A stretch of 64,000 nucleotides of DNA from CBEUVQ01 sp965546615 (GTDB lineage Bacteria > Bacillota > Desulfotomaculia > Desulfotomaculales > Desulfohalotomaculaceae), in NCBI GenBank assembly GCA_965546615.1, contig CBEUVQ010000005.1:21844-85843 (forward strand). Reading direction: 5' to 3'. Position numbers and translations under genes: made by a program. This document shows positions 8,308 through 16,770 of this stretch, one piece after another. The notes under the pieces were generated by a model. That model was not told the origin of the DNA. It saw only the letters and a list, made by a program, of their open reading frames with translations, and did not search any database. How positions within the stretch are numbered: the first letter of the stretch is position 1; each line of letters opens with the position of its first letter.

Positions 8308-9549
8308 TTAATCTTTCTTCTCTTTATCAGCGGCATCCGTTAATTCTTTATCCTGCTTATCAATATCGATTTGTTTTTTGCGAACAGGAGCAAGAAAACC
8401 GGTCATTTCTTTGCCAATGCCGCTTAACTTATCAGCTGCCCCTTTAAGACTGCCGGTGCTGATCAGCAGGAAGGCACCGCCACCTACCAACAGCGCCCCT
8501 AAAATCCAGGCCAGCGTTGTCCATCCTCCTTTAGTTCCGGCGCTGCTGCTTGTTTCACTGCCGGGGCCTCCACTTTGCGTCGGTCCACCGGTTACACCCA
8601 GCACAACCGGCACCGCATCAGCGAGCAGGCTAATTCCTTCTTCTGCCCTTTCCCGGGAGTTAGTGTGTGTGCCGGCCTCAATAAGTATCGCTGTCGACAT
8701 CAAGTCTTGGTTATAGTTGCCGCGACCTACAAAAATTTCTTTAACAATGTTTGGGTGTTTTTTATTAGCATAAGCCATTAACCGTTTGGCAAAATCCATG
8801 TTGGAACTCATTTTCGGGTTTTGCTTTCCTACTACCAATCGCAATTGAGCTACTTCTTTACCGTCGATTTCTTCATTGTAGTAATCAGGATCCGGTATAC
8901 CGTCGCGATGCACATCAAACATAGCAATAGGGTTTTCTTTCATTAACTCTGTAGCTGTGCGACGCGAGCGCATATAAGCATTGTTGTCATGCGGGTCATG
9001 CTTATTATCGTTATAAATAGCATCCAGTCCACGCTCTTTTATACTTTCGGCAAAATTTTTACCTACCTGTAAAACACCGCCGTTAAAAGGCTTTGATTCT
9101 GTACCGTCAGTTGGCACATAGGATTCATCGGTGTGGGTTTGGTAAATCGCCACCGGCCTGTCCTTCCATTCTTTAGTAGCCACCGGCACTTCCGTCAAAT
9201 TATTAAAATAATCAACCCATGCCAAATAGTCTTTATCCTTTCCCAATAACTTAGCGGTAGCTTTATCTCCGTCCACTTTACTTACTTCGTAATGTTGACC
9301 GTCGGGTTTTATTATTTGATCTCCTTTGCTCACATTGCTGGCCATTTTAGTGACTAAATTTCCACTGTCATCGTATATCTCCATTGCACGTCCAACGGTA
9401 TGATCAATGAAATCGTCAGCATTGATCAATGCGGTCGGACTCCAAACCGGCCGGGTGCTAACGGAGAAATCAGCTGCAGCCAAAGCAATTGCAGTTACAC
9501 CTGCAGCCAGCATTGCCATCGCTACAGTAACTTTAAACTTATCTTTCAT
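8308..9549 (-). CDS. SpoIIP-like peptidoglycan hydrolase
   Basis: Resembles stage II sporulation protein P, the amidase/endopeptidase that works with SpoIID during engulfment. The 413 residues begin with a membrane anchor (VTVAMAMLAAGVTAIALAAA). The expected zinc/catalytic segments are present: THTDESY, FDVHRDGIP and ILIEAGTHTNS. Unlike classical SpoIIP there is a second hydrophobic stretch near the C-terminus (TLAWILGALLVGGGAFLLI) followed by a charged tail, so it may be held at the membrane at both ends. I chose the ATG at 9549, which has GGAGGAAGG upstream; it overlaps the preceding gene by 11 bases. It may be a paralogue rather than the engulfment SpoIIP itself. Confidence 0.8.
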   Translation of the reverse strand: MKDKFKVTVAMAMLAAGVTAIALAAADFSVSTRPVWSPTALINADDFIDHTVGRAMEIYDDSGNLVTKMASNVSKGDQIIKPDGQHYEVSKVDGDKATAKLLGKDKDYLAWVDYFNNLTEVPVATKEWKDRPVAIYQTHTDESYVPTDGTESKPFNGGVLQVGKNFAESIKERGLDAIYNDNKHDPHDNNAYMRSRRTATELMKENPIAMFDVHRDGIPDPDYYNEEIDGKEVAQLRLVVGKQNPKMSSNMDFAKRLMAYANKKHPNIVKEIFVGRGNYNQDLMSTAILIEAGTHTNSRERAEEGISLLADAVPVVLGVTGGPTQSGGPGSETSSSAGTKGGWTTLAWILGALLVGGGAFLLISTGSLKGAADKLSGIGKEMTGFLAPVRKKQIDIDKQDKELTDAADKEKKD

Positions 9550-10402
9550 CGCGCCTTCCTCCTTCAGCTTTGTCAATACCGCCAACTTTGCTAAAATCTT
9601 TTTTCATCGTTTCTTCTGAAAAAGTCATCTCATTATCCGCTTCAATGTCACCTGTTTCCATTGCCAGCGGCTGTTTATTATGGGCAGCACCTGCGTTTTT
9701 CTCCTGCTTGTTGATTTCCGGCTTGCGCAGCCCGGCAAGAAGTGCTTCCGGTCGCCCTTCTGATGTCGGTCCGCCCTGCAGGCGTTCACGCAATTCACCG
9801 AAGATATCTGCCAACAGTACCGCCACAATACCCGCTAAAACTGTAACATCGAAAGCTCCGGCACCGCCGATAGATACCGTTCCCCCGGCAGCGCCGCTGC
9901 GCAGCAGCCAGATAAAATGGAAGATATCCACCAATACCACACCGAGAGTAGCAGCAATAAATGCCGAGCGGCGGGAGCGCCCTGCTAAATAGCCTGTTAA
10001 ACCGGCAGCAAGCGGAAATAAGTAAATGGAATCAACAAAGGCAAAGCGTCCGCCGGGTTCGGGCAATCCGGTCATTACTAACGAACCAAGATAATATACA
10101 ACTACACCGGTTAGCGCTGCCGCCACCAGAGCACGAACCCATTCTTTGGTAGTACCCGCTTTGCTTAAAAGATAAACAGCCAGCGCAATTGGAATCAGTC
10201 CTCCACCAACATTTATTGATGCTCGGATACCGTCAAAAGGCAGCGGAACAGTAATAAAGCTGCCGATAATCATTGCTGCAATAATGCCAAGAGCTGCTTT
10301 ATCACTGAGCCTCATTCGATCTAAAACGCGCTGGGCCAATCCAAAGTAAATCAAAAATGAAACCACAATCAATGCAATTAGGCCGAAAGGGAATTGAGTC
10401 AT
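9539..10402 (-). CDS. DUF1614 membrane protein
   Basis: A 287-residue protein with about seven to eight predicted membrane helices in the first 220 residues and a hydrophilic tail. The segment SINVGGGLIPIALAVYL matches the conserved core of the DUF1614 family. Start ATG at 10402 with a GGAGG site. It is the first gene of the group DUF1614, SpoIIP-like, YIEGIA and YIEGIA cap, and its end overlaps the start of the SpoIIP-like gene, implying translational coupling. Function unknown; the context points to spore envelope or membrane remodelling. Confidence 0.78.
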   Translation of the reverse strand: MTQFPFGLIALIVVSFLIYFGLAQRVLDRMRLSDKAALGIIAAMIIGSFITVPLPFDGIRASINVGGGLIPIALAVYLLSKAGTTKEWVRALVAAALTGVVVYYLGSLVMTGLPEPGGRFAFVDSIYLFPLAAGLTGYLAGRSRRSAFIAATLGVVLVDIFHFIWLLRSGAAGGTVSIGGAGAFDVTVLAGIVAVLLADIFGELRERLQGGPTSEGRPEALLAGLRKPEINKQEKNAGAAHNKQPLAMETGDIEADNEMTFSEETMKKDFSKVGGIDKAEGGRRDER

Positions 10403-10595
10403 TGATCTGCCTCCTTATAGAAATATACATTTTCACCACACTATAGTAACCTGCTGCCAAAGTATTTATTCAGCCCGGTGTGCATAATCATTCTTTCCAC
10501 ACAATTAAAAGAGACAACCGATTCCTCAAACCGCCAAAGCGCTCCGTTAAGCAGAACCCCTAAAGCATATCTTTCCCGATGAAAGACAAAAAAAC

Positions 10596-10630
10596 TCCCA
10601 AGGAAACACAAACGTTCCTTGGGATTTTTT
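10596..10630. terminator. Bidirectional intrinsic terminator
   Basis: TCCCAAGGAA (10596-10605) pairs with TTCCTTGGGA (10615-10624). T-runs on both sides make it active in both directions; it closes the ispH-rpsA/plsC/cmk/aroA transcript. The remaining bases up to 10402 should carry the promoter of the DUF1614 operon, which I could not assign to a sigma factor. Confidence 0.85.
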
Positions 10631-10660
10631 GAGCTCATATATATTAAAGATTTATATTAC

Positions 10661-12700
10661 TTATTGTTTTTTGAGCATTTTAGTTAATTCTTCCGGCATT
10701 ACTTCGCCGAGGTTAATGCCGATACCTTCACCGGCATCTTCGGCAGCAGTCTGCTCAGGTTGAGGTTTTGGCTGCTGCTTCTTAGGCTGACGCTGCTTAG
10801 CACTGCGTTCTTTGTTCACTTCGCGAATAGAAAGGCGAATACGCTTTTCTTCCGGGTCTACGGACAGCACCTTAACGTTGATTTCATCTCCTTCAGATAC
10901 CACATCTTCAGGCTTTTCAACGTGGTGTTCCGCTAAGTGCGAAATGTGCACCAAACCTTCTACCCCCGGCTCAAGCTGAACAAATGCGCCAAACGGTGCC
11001 AGACGGATTACTTTGGCAGTAATGATACTGCCTACAGGGTATTTCTCTTCTACGTTATCCCAGGGATTAGGCAGCAGCTGCTTTAAGCCAAGGGAAACTT
11101 TTTCACTTTCTTTATCAACTTTCAGTACTTTAACTTCAACTTCGTCGCCAACGCTGACAACTTCTGAAGGCTTGTTGATGCGGTACCAAGCCATTTCAGA
11201 AATATGCAGTAAGCCGTCTACGCCTCCGATGTCAATAAATGCACCAAAATCAGTCAGGCGTCTTACTGTACCTTTAATGGTTTGACCTTCTTCCAGTTTG
11301 TTAAACAGCTCTTCACGTGCTTTCGCTTTTTCCTCTTCTAAAACAACCTTGCGGGAAAGAATTACTTTGCGGCGGGCGCTGTTCATTTCAATTACTTTTA
11401 CTTTAATCGTTTGATTTAAATATTTGGAAAGGTCTTCTACATAGCCGATTTCCACCAGTGATGCCGGTAAAAATGCCCGCACTCCGACATCAACCAGCAA
11501 ACCGCCTTTAACCGCTTCCCGAACAACACCTTCAATAACAGTGCCATTCTCCATTACTTCTTCTAATTTGCTCCAGTTTTTAGCTACATCTACGCGTACT
11601 TTGGAAAGCAGTGTTTTACCTTCTTCATCTTCACCTTTAATAACTTCCACTTCTATTTCATCGCCAACCTTAACAACATCTTGTGGGCTGGCATTATAAC
11701 CGGTCAATTCTTTCACCGGAACAACACCTTCAGATTTTGCTCCTACATCAACCAGAACTTCATCCTGGCCTACCTGTACCACAGTTCCTTTAACCACTTG
11801 ACCAGGCTGCAGGTTTTTAACTTCAACCGCTTCCTTCATACCTTCTTCTTGCATTTCCATAGTTTCTCCTAGCTCCTTCATCCTACATTTAACCTCCTCA
11901 ATTACCCAGTCCGGTGTTGAAGCACCGGCTGTTAATCCGGCTCGCTTGACTCCCTGAAACCATTCAGGTTTTAACTCAGAGGCACTTTCTACCTGGTAAG
12001 TAGTTGCACCGGTTTCGCGGCAAAGCTTGGTGAGTTTAGCAGTGTTAGCACTTTTCGACCCACCTACCACTACCACTACATCCACTTTTTCCGCCAATTC
12101 CTGCGCCGCTTGTTGACGCTCTCCGGTAGCATGACAGATAGTATTATACGCCTTTACTTCAAACCCTTTTTGTTTTAGGGCGCGAACCACCTCATCAAAA
12201 TTTGCAACAGGTTGGGTGGTTTGAGCCAAAACACCAACCTTGTTATTGCCGCTGATTTGCTGCACTTGGGCAGCGTCTTCCACCACTAATGCCTGTCCGC
12301 CTGTCCAGCCAACAATACCCTGCACTTCCGGATGCTTGGCATCACCGACAACCACTACCTGATAACCTTCTTCGGTAAGCTGTTTAGCCAATTGCTGCGC
12401 CTTGCCGACAAAAGGACAGGTAGCATCTAAAACATTGTGCCCAAACTGGGCAGCTTCTTCCAAAACTTCCGGACTTACACCGTGAGATCTGATGATTATT
12501 ACTCCCGGTGAACCGTTTGGAATATTGTCGATATCTTTAACACCTTTTTGTTTTAGCCTTTCCACCACCTGCGGGTTATGGATAATCGGCCCCAATGTGT
12601 AAATCGGTCCTTGTTTTTCCCGGGCGGCTTGTTCGGCAATTTCAATTGCCCGTTTAACTCCAAAACAAAAACCGGCCTTGGGAGCTACTAATATTTCCAA
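10661..12700 (-). CDS. ispH: IspH fused to ribosomal protein S1
   Basis: A 679-residue fusion. Residues 1-280 are 4-hydroxy-3-methylbut-2-enyl diphosphate reductase, the last enzyme of the MEP isoprenoid pathway, with the three cluster-binding cysteines in AGFCFGVKRA, DATCPFVGKA and NTICHATGERQ. Residues from about 300 hold four S1 RNA-binding domains (e.g. GVEGLVHISHLAEHHVEKP in the last), then a Lys/Gln/Pro-rich linker and an acidic tail. This fusion is known in many Clostridia and is probably the cell's S1-like protein as well as IspH. It follows plsC by 12 bases. Confidence 0.95.
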   Translation of the reverse strand: MEILVAPKAGFCFGVKRAIEIAEQAAREKQGPIYTLGPIIHNPQVVERLKQKGVKDIDNIPNGSPGVIIIRSHGVSPEVLEEAAQFGHNVLDATCPFVGKAQQLAKQLTEEGYQVVVVGDAKHPEVQGIVGWTGGQALVVEDAAQVQQISGNNKVGVLAQTTQPVANFDEVVRALKQKGFEVKAYNTICHATGERQQAAQELAEKVDVVVVVGGSKSANTAKLTKLCRETGATTYQVESASELKPEWFQGVKRAGLTAGASTPDWVIEEVKCRMKELGETMEMQEEGMKEAVEVKNLQPGQVVKGTVVQVGQDEVLVDVGAKSEGVVPVKELTGYNASPQDVVKVGDEIEVEVIKGEDEEGKTLLSKVRVDVAKNWSKLEEVMENGTVIEGVVREAVKGGLLVDVGVRAFLPASLVEIGYVEDLSKYLNQTIKVKVIEMNSARRKVILSRKVVLEEEKAKAREELFNKLEEGQTIKGTVRRLTDFGAFIDIGGVDGLLHISEMAWYRINKPSEVVSVGDEVEVKVLKVDKESEKVSLGLKQLLPNPWDNVEEKYPVGSIITAKVIRLAPFGAFVQLEPGVEGLVHISHLAEHHVEKPEDVVSEGDEINVKVLSVDPEEKRIRLSIREVNKERSAKQRQPKKQQPKPQPEQTAAEDAGEGIGINLGEVMPEELTKMLKKQ

Positions 12701-12712
12701 AAGAATATCACC

Positions 12713-13297
12713 TCAAGATTTCTCGATAAGCTGAGAAATTGCTGCCATTACTTGATTGCTGTATTCTTCCAAATCCTGACGGCCGGGTCTGCTTCCTTTC
12801 GGCTCCGGCAGAGGAATTGGTTTGCCGATTTTAACTGTTATTTTTCCAAAAAAACCCCGTGAACCAATTACTGCAATCGGCATAATCGGTACACCGGTTT
12901 TGTAAGCCAGCATTGCTGCCCCTAAATGGGGTTTCAATAATTCTCCTGAAGAACTTCGTGTTCCTTCCGGGAAAACACCCAGCACCTTGCCGGCATTTAA
13001 TATTTCAACAGCTTTACGAATGGCATTCCGGTCGGATTTACCCCGCTGCACCGGAAAAGCATTAAAAGCAGTAATGATCGGACCCAACACCGGTACCTTA
13101 AACAACTCTGCCTTAGCCATAAAATGTACCGGCCGGTTTAACGAGCAGCCGACAACCACCGGGTCCCAGTAGCTGACGTGATTGGCAGCGGCAATCACCC
13201 CACCATTTTGAGGAAAATTTTCCAAGCCGATAATTTCCCAACGGCGCAGGATTAGTAAAAATACTCGACAGAGAATCCTGGCCACACTATAAAACAT
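12713..13297 (-). CDS. plsC: 1-acyl-glycerol-3-phosphate acyltransferase
   Basis: Acylates lysophosphatidic acid to phosphatidic acid at the membrane. The 194 residues carry the acyltransferase motifs NHVSYWDP (the HX4D catalytic motif) and FPEGTRS, plus an N-terminal hydrophobic segment. It lies between cmk (30 bases upstream) and ispH-rpsA (12 bases downstream), an order frequent in Clostridia. Confidence 0.95.
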   Translation of the reverse strand: MFYSVARILCRVFLLILRRWEIIGLENFPQNGGVIAAANHVSYWDPVVVGCSLNRPVHFMAKAELFKVPVLGPIITAFNAFPVQRGKSDRNAIRKAVEILNAGKVLGVFPEGTRSSSGELLKPHLGAAMLAYKTGVPIMPIAVIGSRGFFGKITVKIGKPIPLPEPKGSRPGRQDLEEYSNQVMAAISQLIEKS

Positions 13298-13327
13298 TAC
13301 GAAATGAAACCTCCAAAACTCACATAA

Positions 13328-14008
13328 TCAACAATTTTGCTTTTGTGCAATATGTTGTTTAATTAATTCAAGCACCTGGCTGATTGTCAATCCGGTGCTG
13401 TCGATAATAACGGCATCTTCTGCCGGCACCAGCGGATCAACACTTCTGTTTTTATCAATACTATCCCTTTCCGCTATCTCGCCTATCAATTTATCCAGCG
13501 GCACATGGTGCCCCTGCTGAGCTAAATCCCACTGGCGCCTGCGCGCACGCTCTTCCGTAGAAGCGGTTAAAAAAAACTTTGCATCGGCATCCGGCAGCAC
13601 TCTGGTACCGATATCACGGCCATCCATTACAACGCCGCCTTGTTTGGCCATTTCCTGCTGCCGACTGACCATGTTTCTCCTTACCTCCGGCACTTTAGCA
13701 ACCAGTGAAACATGGCGGGAAACCTCAGGATGTCTGATTTCCTTAGTAACATCCTGTTGGTCTAATTTTACCCGATAATTTCCATTGTTATCATAAAGCA
13801 GTTCAATTTGACATGCTTTAGACAATTCCGCCAGTGCTTTTTCATCGTTAAAATCATATTTATGCTGCAAAGCCTTTAATGCCAAAGCTCGATACATACT
13901 GCCGGTATCTATATACAGCAGGCTTAAATCCTTCGCTAACAACTTAGCAACGGTACTTTTACCGGCTCCCGCCGGTCCGTCAATGGCAATATTGATATTT
14001 CGCTTCAT
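13328..14008 (-). CDS. cmk: Cytidylate kinase
   Basis: Phosphorylates CMP and dCMP. The 226 residues begin MKRNINIAIDGPAGAGKST with the P-loop at residues 11-19, followed by the NMP-binding region IDTGSMYRALAL and the MDGRDIGTRVLPDA motif of the CMP-kinase family. I chose the ATG at 14008 with GAGGGG upstream over a TTG 42 bases earlier. The order aroA-cmk-plsC-ispH/rpsA is conserved in related bacteria. Confidence 0.96.
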   Translation of the reverse strand: MKRNINIAIDGPAGAGKSTVAKLLAKDLSLLYIDTGSMYRALALKALQHKYDFNDEKALAELSKACQIELLYDNNGNYRVKLDQQDVTKEIRHPEVSRHVSLVAKVPEVRRNMVSRQQEMAKQGGVVMDGRDIGTRVLPDADAKFFLTASTEERARRRQWDLAQQGHHVPLDKLIGEIAERDSIDKNRSVDPLVPAEDAVIIDSTGLTISQVLELIKQHIAQKQNC

Positions 14009-14115
14009 GGTACCCCTCATAAAGTAAGGTATGTAGTACAAAATGTCCAAAACATATTACTTATTCGACAAGCGGTGGAAAAATTCCTTTTTTTAACGCT
14101 AAAAACCTACCCGTA

Positions 14116-15402
14116 TTATTCTACAATTATAGATTTTAATGCATCGTTAAAACCGGGAAAGGATATGTTCACGCTGTCCGCACCTTTTACCACCGTCTGC
14201 CCCTCCGCAGCCAAACCGGCCACCGCCATCGCCATGGCAATACGGTGATCACCGTGACTTTGACAAACAGTTCCGGTAAGCGGTCGCCCCCCTTCTATTA
14301 CCATACCGTCAGGTCTTTCTTCAATCTTTACTCCAAATTTTGCTAATTCAGCGCCAACTGCGGCAATGCGGTCGGTTTCTTTCACCCGCAATTCAGCAGC
14401 ATCTCTAAACACTGTTTTGCCTTGTGCGACAGCTGCTGCTACCGCCAAAACCGGTATCTCATCAATCAAAGTGGGAATTATTTCACCGGAAATGTCTGTG
14501 CCTTTAAGTTCGCGCCCCTGTACCCGGATATCACCAATAGGCTCGCCGCCTTCAACTTTGTTATTGAAAACAGTGATATCCGCACCCATAGTTTTCAGCA
14601 CGTCAATAATCCCTTTTCTGCCGGGATTTAAGCCCACACCGACTAAAGTTACATCTGAACCGGGAATAATGGCAGCAGCCGTTAAGAAAAATGCGGCGGA
14701 AGAAATATCTCCGGGAACAACCACTCGCCGTCCGACCAATGTAGGTTGACCCTCTACCGCAGCTGAACGGCGGGAAACTTCTATCTTTGCTCCAAAGCTT
14801 TTCAGCATCCGTTCGGTATGATCCCGAGAAACAGCAGGTTCTTCTACCACCGTTTGTCCGTTGGCAAACAGCCCGGCCAAAAGCAGCGCCGATTTAATCT
14901 GTGCACTGGCCACCGGCGTTTGGTAGTGAATTGCTTTTAATCGGCCGCCGGAAACACTTAACGGCAGCAGCCTGCTCTGCTGACGCCCCATAAATACTGC
15001 GCCCATTTCAGACAATGGTTTAACCACACGGTCCATCGGGCGGCTGCGCAGCGAACCGTCACCGGTTAAAACACTAAAAAATGGCTGTCCGGCCAAAATA
15101 CCCAAAAGCAGGCGGGTGGTTGTGCCGGAATTGCCGCAGTCCAGCACATCCCGGGGTTCGCTTAACCCGTCCAAACCTCTGCCGTGAACATAAATCACCT
15201 GATCTTTTTCGGTAATTTCAATACCCATCGCTTGAAAACATTTAACAGTGGAAAGGCAATCTTCAGCCATTAAAAAGTTGTGAATTTCTGTTCTCCCTTG
15301 AGCTAATGCCCCCAACATTACTGCCCGGTGTGAGATGGATTTGTCACCGGGTATTTTAAGCATTCCTTTTAATAAAGAAGCTTTTTTTACCGTTAACTCC
15401 AT
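14116..15402 (-). CDS. aroA: EPSP synthase (3-phosphoshikimate 1-carboxyvinyltransferase)
   Basis: Sixth step of the shikimate pathway. The 428-residue protein has the shikimate-3-phosphate site KIPGDKSISHRAVMLGA near the N-terminus, the PEP-binding DCGNSGTTTRLL (about residues 90-101), GDGSLRSRPMDR and the C-terminal SHGDHRIAMAMAVAGL motif. The ATG at 15402 gives MELTVKKASL and has GAAAGAGGG upstream. It heads the aroA-cmk-plsC-ispH/rpsA group and is divergent from the aminotransferase gene. Confidence 0.96.
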   Translation of the reverse strand: MELTVKKASLLKGMLKIPGDKSISHRAVMLGALAQGRTEIHNFLMAEDCLSTVKCFQAMGIEITEKDQVIYVHGRGLDGLSEPRDVLDCGNSGTTTRLLLGILAGQPFFSVLTGDGSLRSRPMDRVVKPLSEMGAVFMGRQQSRLLPLSVSGGRLKAIHYQTPVASAQIKSALLLAGLFANGQTVVEEPAVSRDHTERMLKSFGAKIEVSRRSAAVEGQPTLVGRRVVVPGDISSAAFFLTAAAIIPGSDVTLVGVGLNPGRKGIIDVLKTMGADITVFNNKVEGGEPIGDIRVQGRELKGTDISGEIIPTLIDEIPVLAVAAAVAQGKTVFRDAAELRVKETDRIAAVGAELAKFGVKIEERPDGMVIEGGRPLTGTVCQSHGDHRIAMAMAVAGLAAEGQTVVKGADSVNISFPGFNDALKSIIVE

Positions 15403-15478
15403 CGTATTAACCCTCTTTCCGCTATGATACTTCATCATAACACAATTTTGCAAAATTACTACAGCATATTTTAACTTA

Positions 15479-15507
15479 TTGCCTCTGTTATACTATTAAT
15501 ATACAAT
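15479..15507 (+). promoter_or_regulatory. Candidate SigA promoter for the aminotransferase
   Basis: TTGCCT at 15479-15484 and TACAAT at 15502-15507 are separated by 17 bases, a near-consensus vegetative promoter starting transcription around 15514, about 25 bases before the start codon. Confidence 0.45.
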
Positions 15508-15540
15508 GATGCTAAGAATTTGAAGTAGGAGTTGATCTTG

Positions 15541-16731
15541 GTGAAAGTAATCGCAGATAAAATTGAAAGTTATTTGAGCAGCTCTTCTTGGATCCGCAAA
15601 ATGTTTGAAGAAGGTGACCGCCTGCGTCAACTTTACGGAGCAGAAAAAGTATATGACTTTTCATTAGGGAACCCGGTAAACGAACCACCGGAAAAGTTTC
15701 ATAAAGAATTGAGAGAGCTTGCTTTAAACCCGCTGCCCGGCATGCACCGGTACATGAGCAATGCCGGCTACTATGATACCAGAAAAGCGGTGGCCGATGT
15801 ACTGGCAGAAGACAGCGGACTGCCGGTAAGCCCTGAGCATGTCATAATGACCGTAGGCGCGGGGGGCGGTTTAAATGTCGTACTCAAATCAATTTTAAAT
15901 CCCGGTGACGAAGTAATCGTGCTGGCTCCTTATTTTGTTGAGTATCGTTTTTATGCAGATAACCACAACGGTGTAATTCGCGAAGTAAGCACCGACAAAA
16001 ACTTCATGCCGGATATGGAAGCATTAAAAGAGGCGATAAATCCTAAAACCCGGGCAATAATCGTTAACTCACCCAATAACCCCACCGGCGTAATCTATCC
16101 GGCAGAGATATTAAGCCGATTAGGTGAGTTAATTAAAGCCAAATCAAAAGAATACCGGCGCCCGATTTATGTCATTTCTGACGAACCATATGCTAAAATT
16201 GCTTACGATGTTAAAGTACCCAACATTTTTAAATATATTGACAATGCCATTATCGTCACTTCGCACAGTAAAGATTTAGCACTGCCCGGCGAACGCATCG
16301 GTTATGCCGCCGCCAGCCCAAACATTGAACAAGTAGATGTACTGGTAGGGGCAATGGTCTTTTGCAACCGCACTTTGGGCTATGTAAATGCTCCTGCTTT
16401 AATGCAGCGCCTGGTGGCCGATTTACAAAGGGAAAGTGTAAATATTGAAGAATATCGGGAGAAAAGAGACATATTATATAATGCCTTGGTAGAATTGGGG
16501 TTTGAAGTGATTAAACCGGAAGGGGCGTTTTATCTGTTCCCCAAATCTCCGCTGGCCGATGATATTGAATTTACCAATGCAGCTTTAAAGTACAATATTT
16601 TAGTAGTCCCGGGCAGCGGTTTTGGCAAGCCGGGGTACTTCCGGGTGTCATACTGCATTGATAAAAAGGTAATTGAAAACTCACTGCCTGCCTGGAGCAA
16701 GCTGGCGGCAGAGTTGGGATTGAAAAAATAA
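15541..16731 (+). CDS. PLP-dependent class I/II aminotransferase
   Basis: A 396-residue fold-type I aminotransferase. Motifs: SPNNPTGVIYP, ISDEPYAKI (the Asp-x-x-Tyr that contacts PLP) and the Schiff-base lysine in TSHSKDLALPGERIGY. The pattern of a Ser-rich N-terminus followed by WIRKMFEEG is that of a clostridial 'pyridoxal phosphate-dependent aminotransferase' subfamily whose substrate is not fixed; an aspartate- or aromatic-type role is possible. TTG at 15538 or GTG at 15541 are both well spaced from AGTAGGAG; I preferred GTG because the product then begins MKVIADKIES. It stands alone with its own terminator. Confidence 0.85.
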   Translation: MKVIADKIESYLSSSSWIRKMFEEGDRLRQLYGAEKVYDFSLGNPVNEPPEKFHKELRELALNPLPGMHRYMSNAGYYDTRKAVADVLAEDSGLPVSPEHVIMTVGAGGGLNVVLKSILNPGDEVIVLAPYFVEYRFYADNHNGVIREVSTDKNFMPDMEALKEAINPKTRAIIVNSPNNPTGVIYPAEILSRLGELIKAKSKEYRRPIYVISDEPYAKIAYDVKVPNIFKYIDNAIIVTSHSKDLALPGERIGYAAASPNIEQVDVLVGAMVFCNRTLGYVNAPALMQRLVADLQRESVNIEEYREKRDILYNALVELGFEVIKPEGAFYLFPKSPLADDIEFTNAALKYNILVVPGSGFGKPGYFRVSYCIDKKVIENSLPAWSKLAAELGLKK

Positions 16732-16737
16732 ACTATT

Positions 16738-16770
16738 GAGGAATCCTATTTTATCGGGATTCCTCTTTAT
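16738..16770. terminator. Terminator between aminotransferase and MATE genes
   Basis: GAGGAATCC (16738-16746) pairs with GGATTCCTC (16757-16765), followed on the plus strand by a T-rich run. It overlaps the last codons of the converging MATE gene. Confidence 0.75.

Noticed and set aside
10441..10638. 65-codon minus-strand frame upstream of the ispH-rpsA terminator
   Set aside because: It runs through the bidirectional terminator and has no coding character; likely chance.
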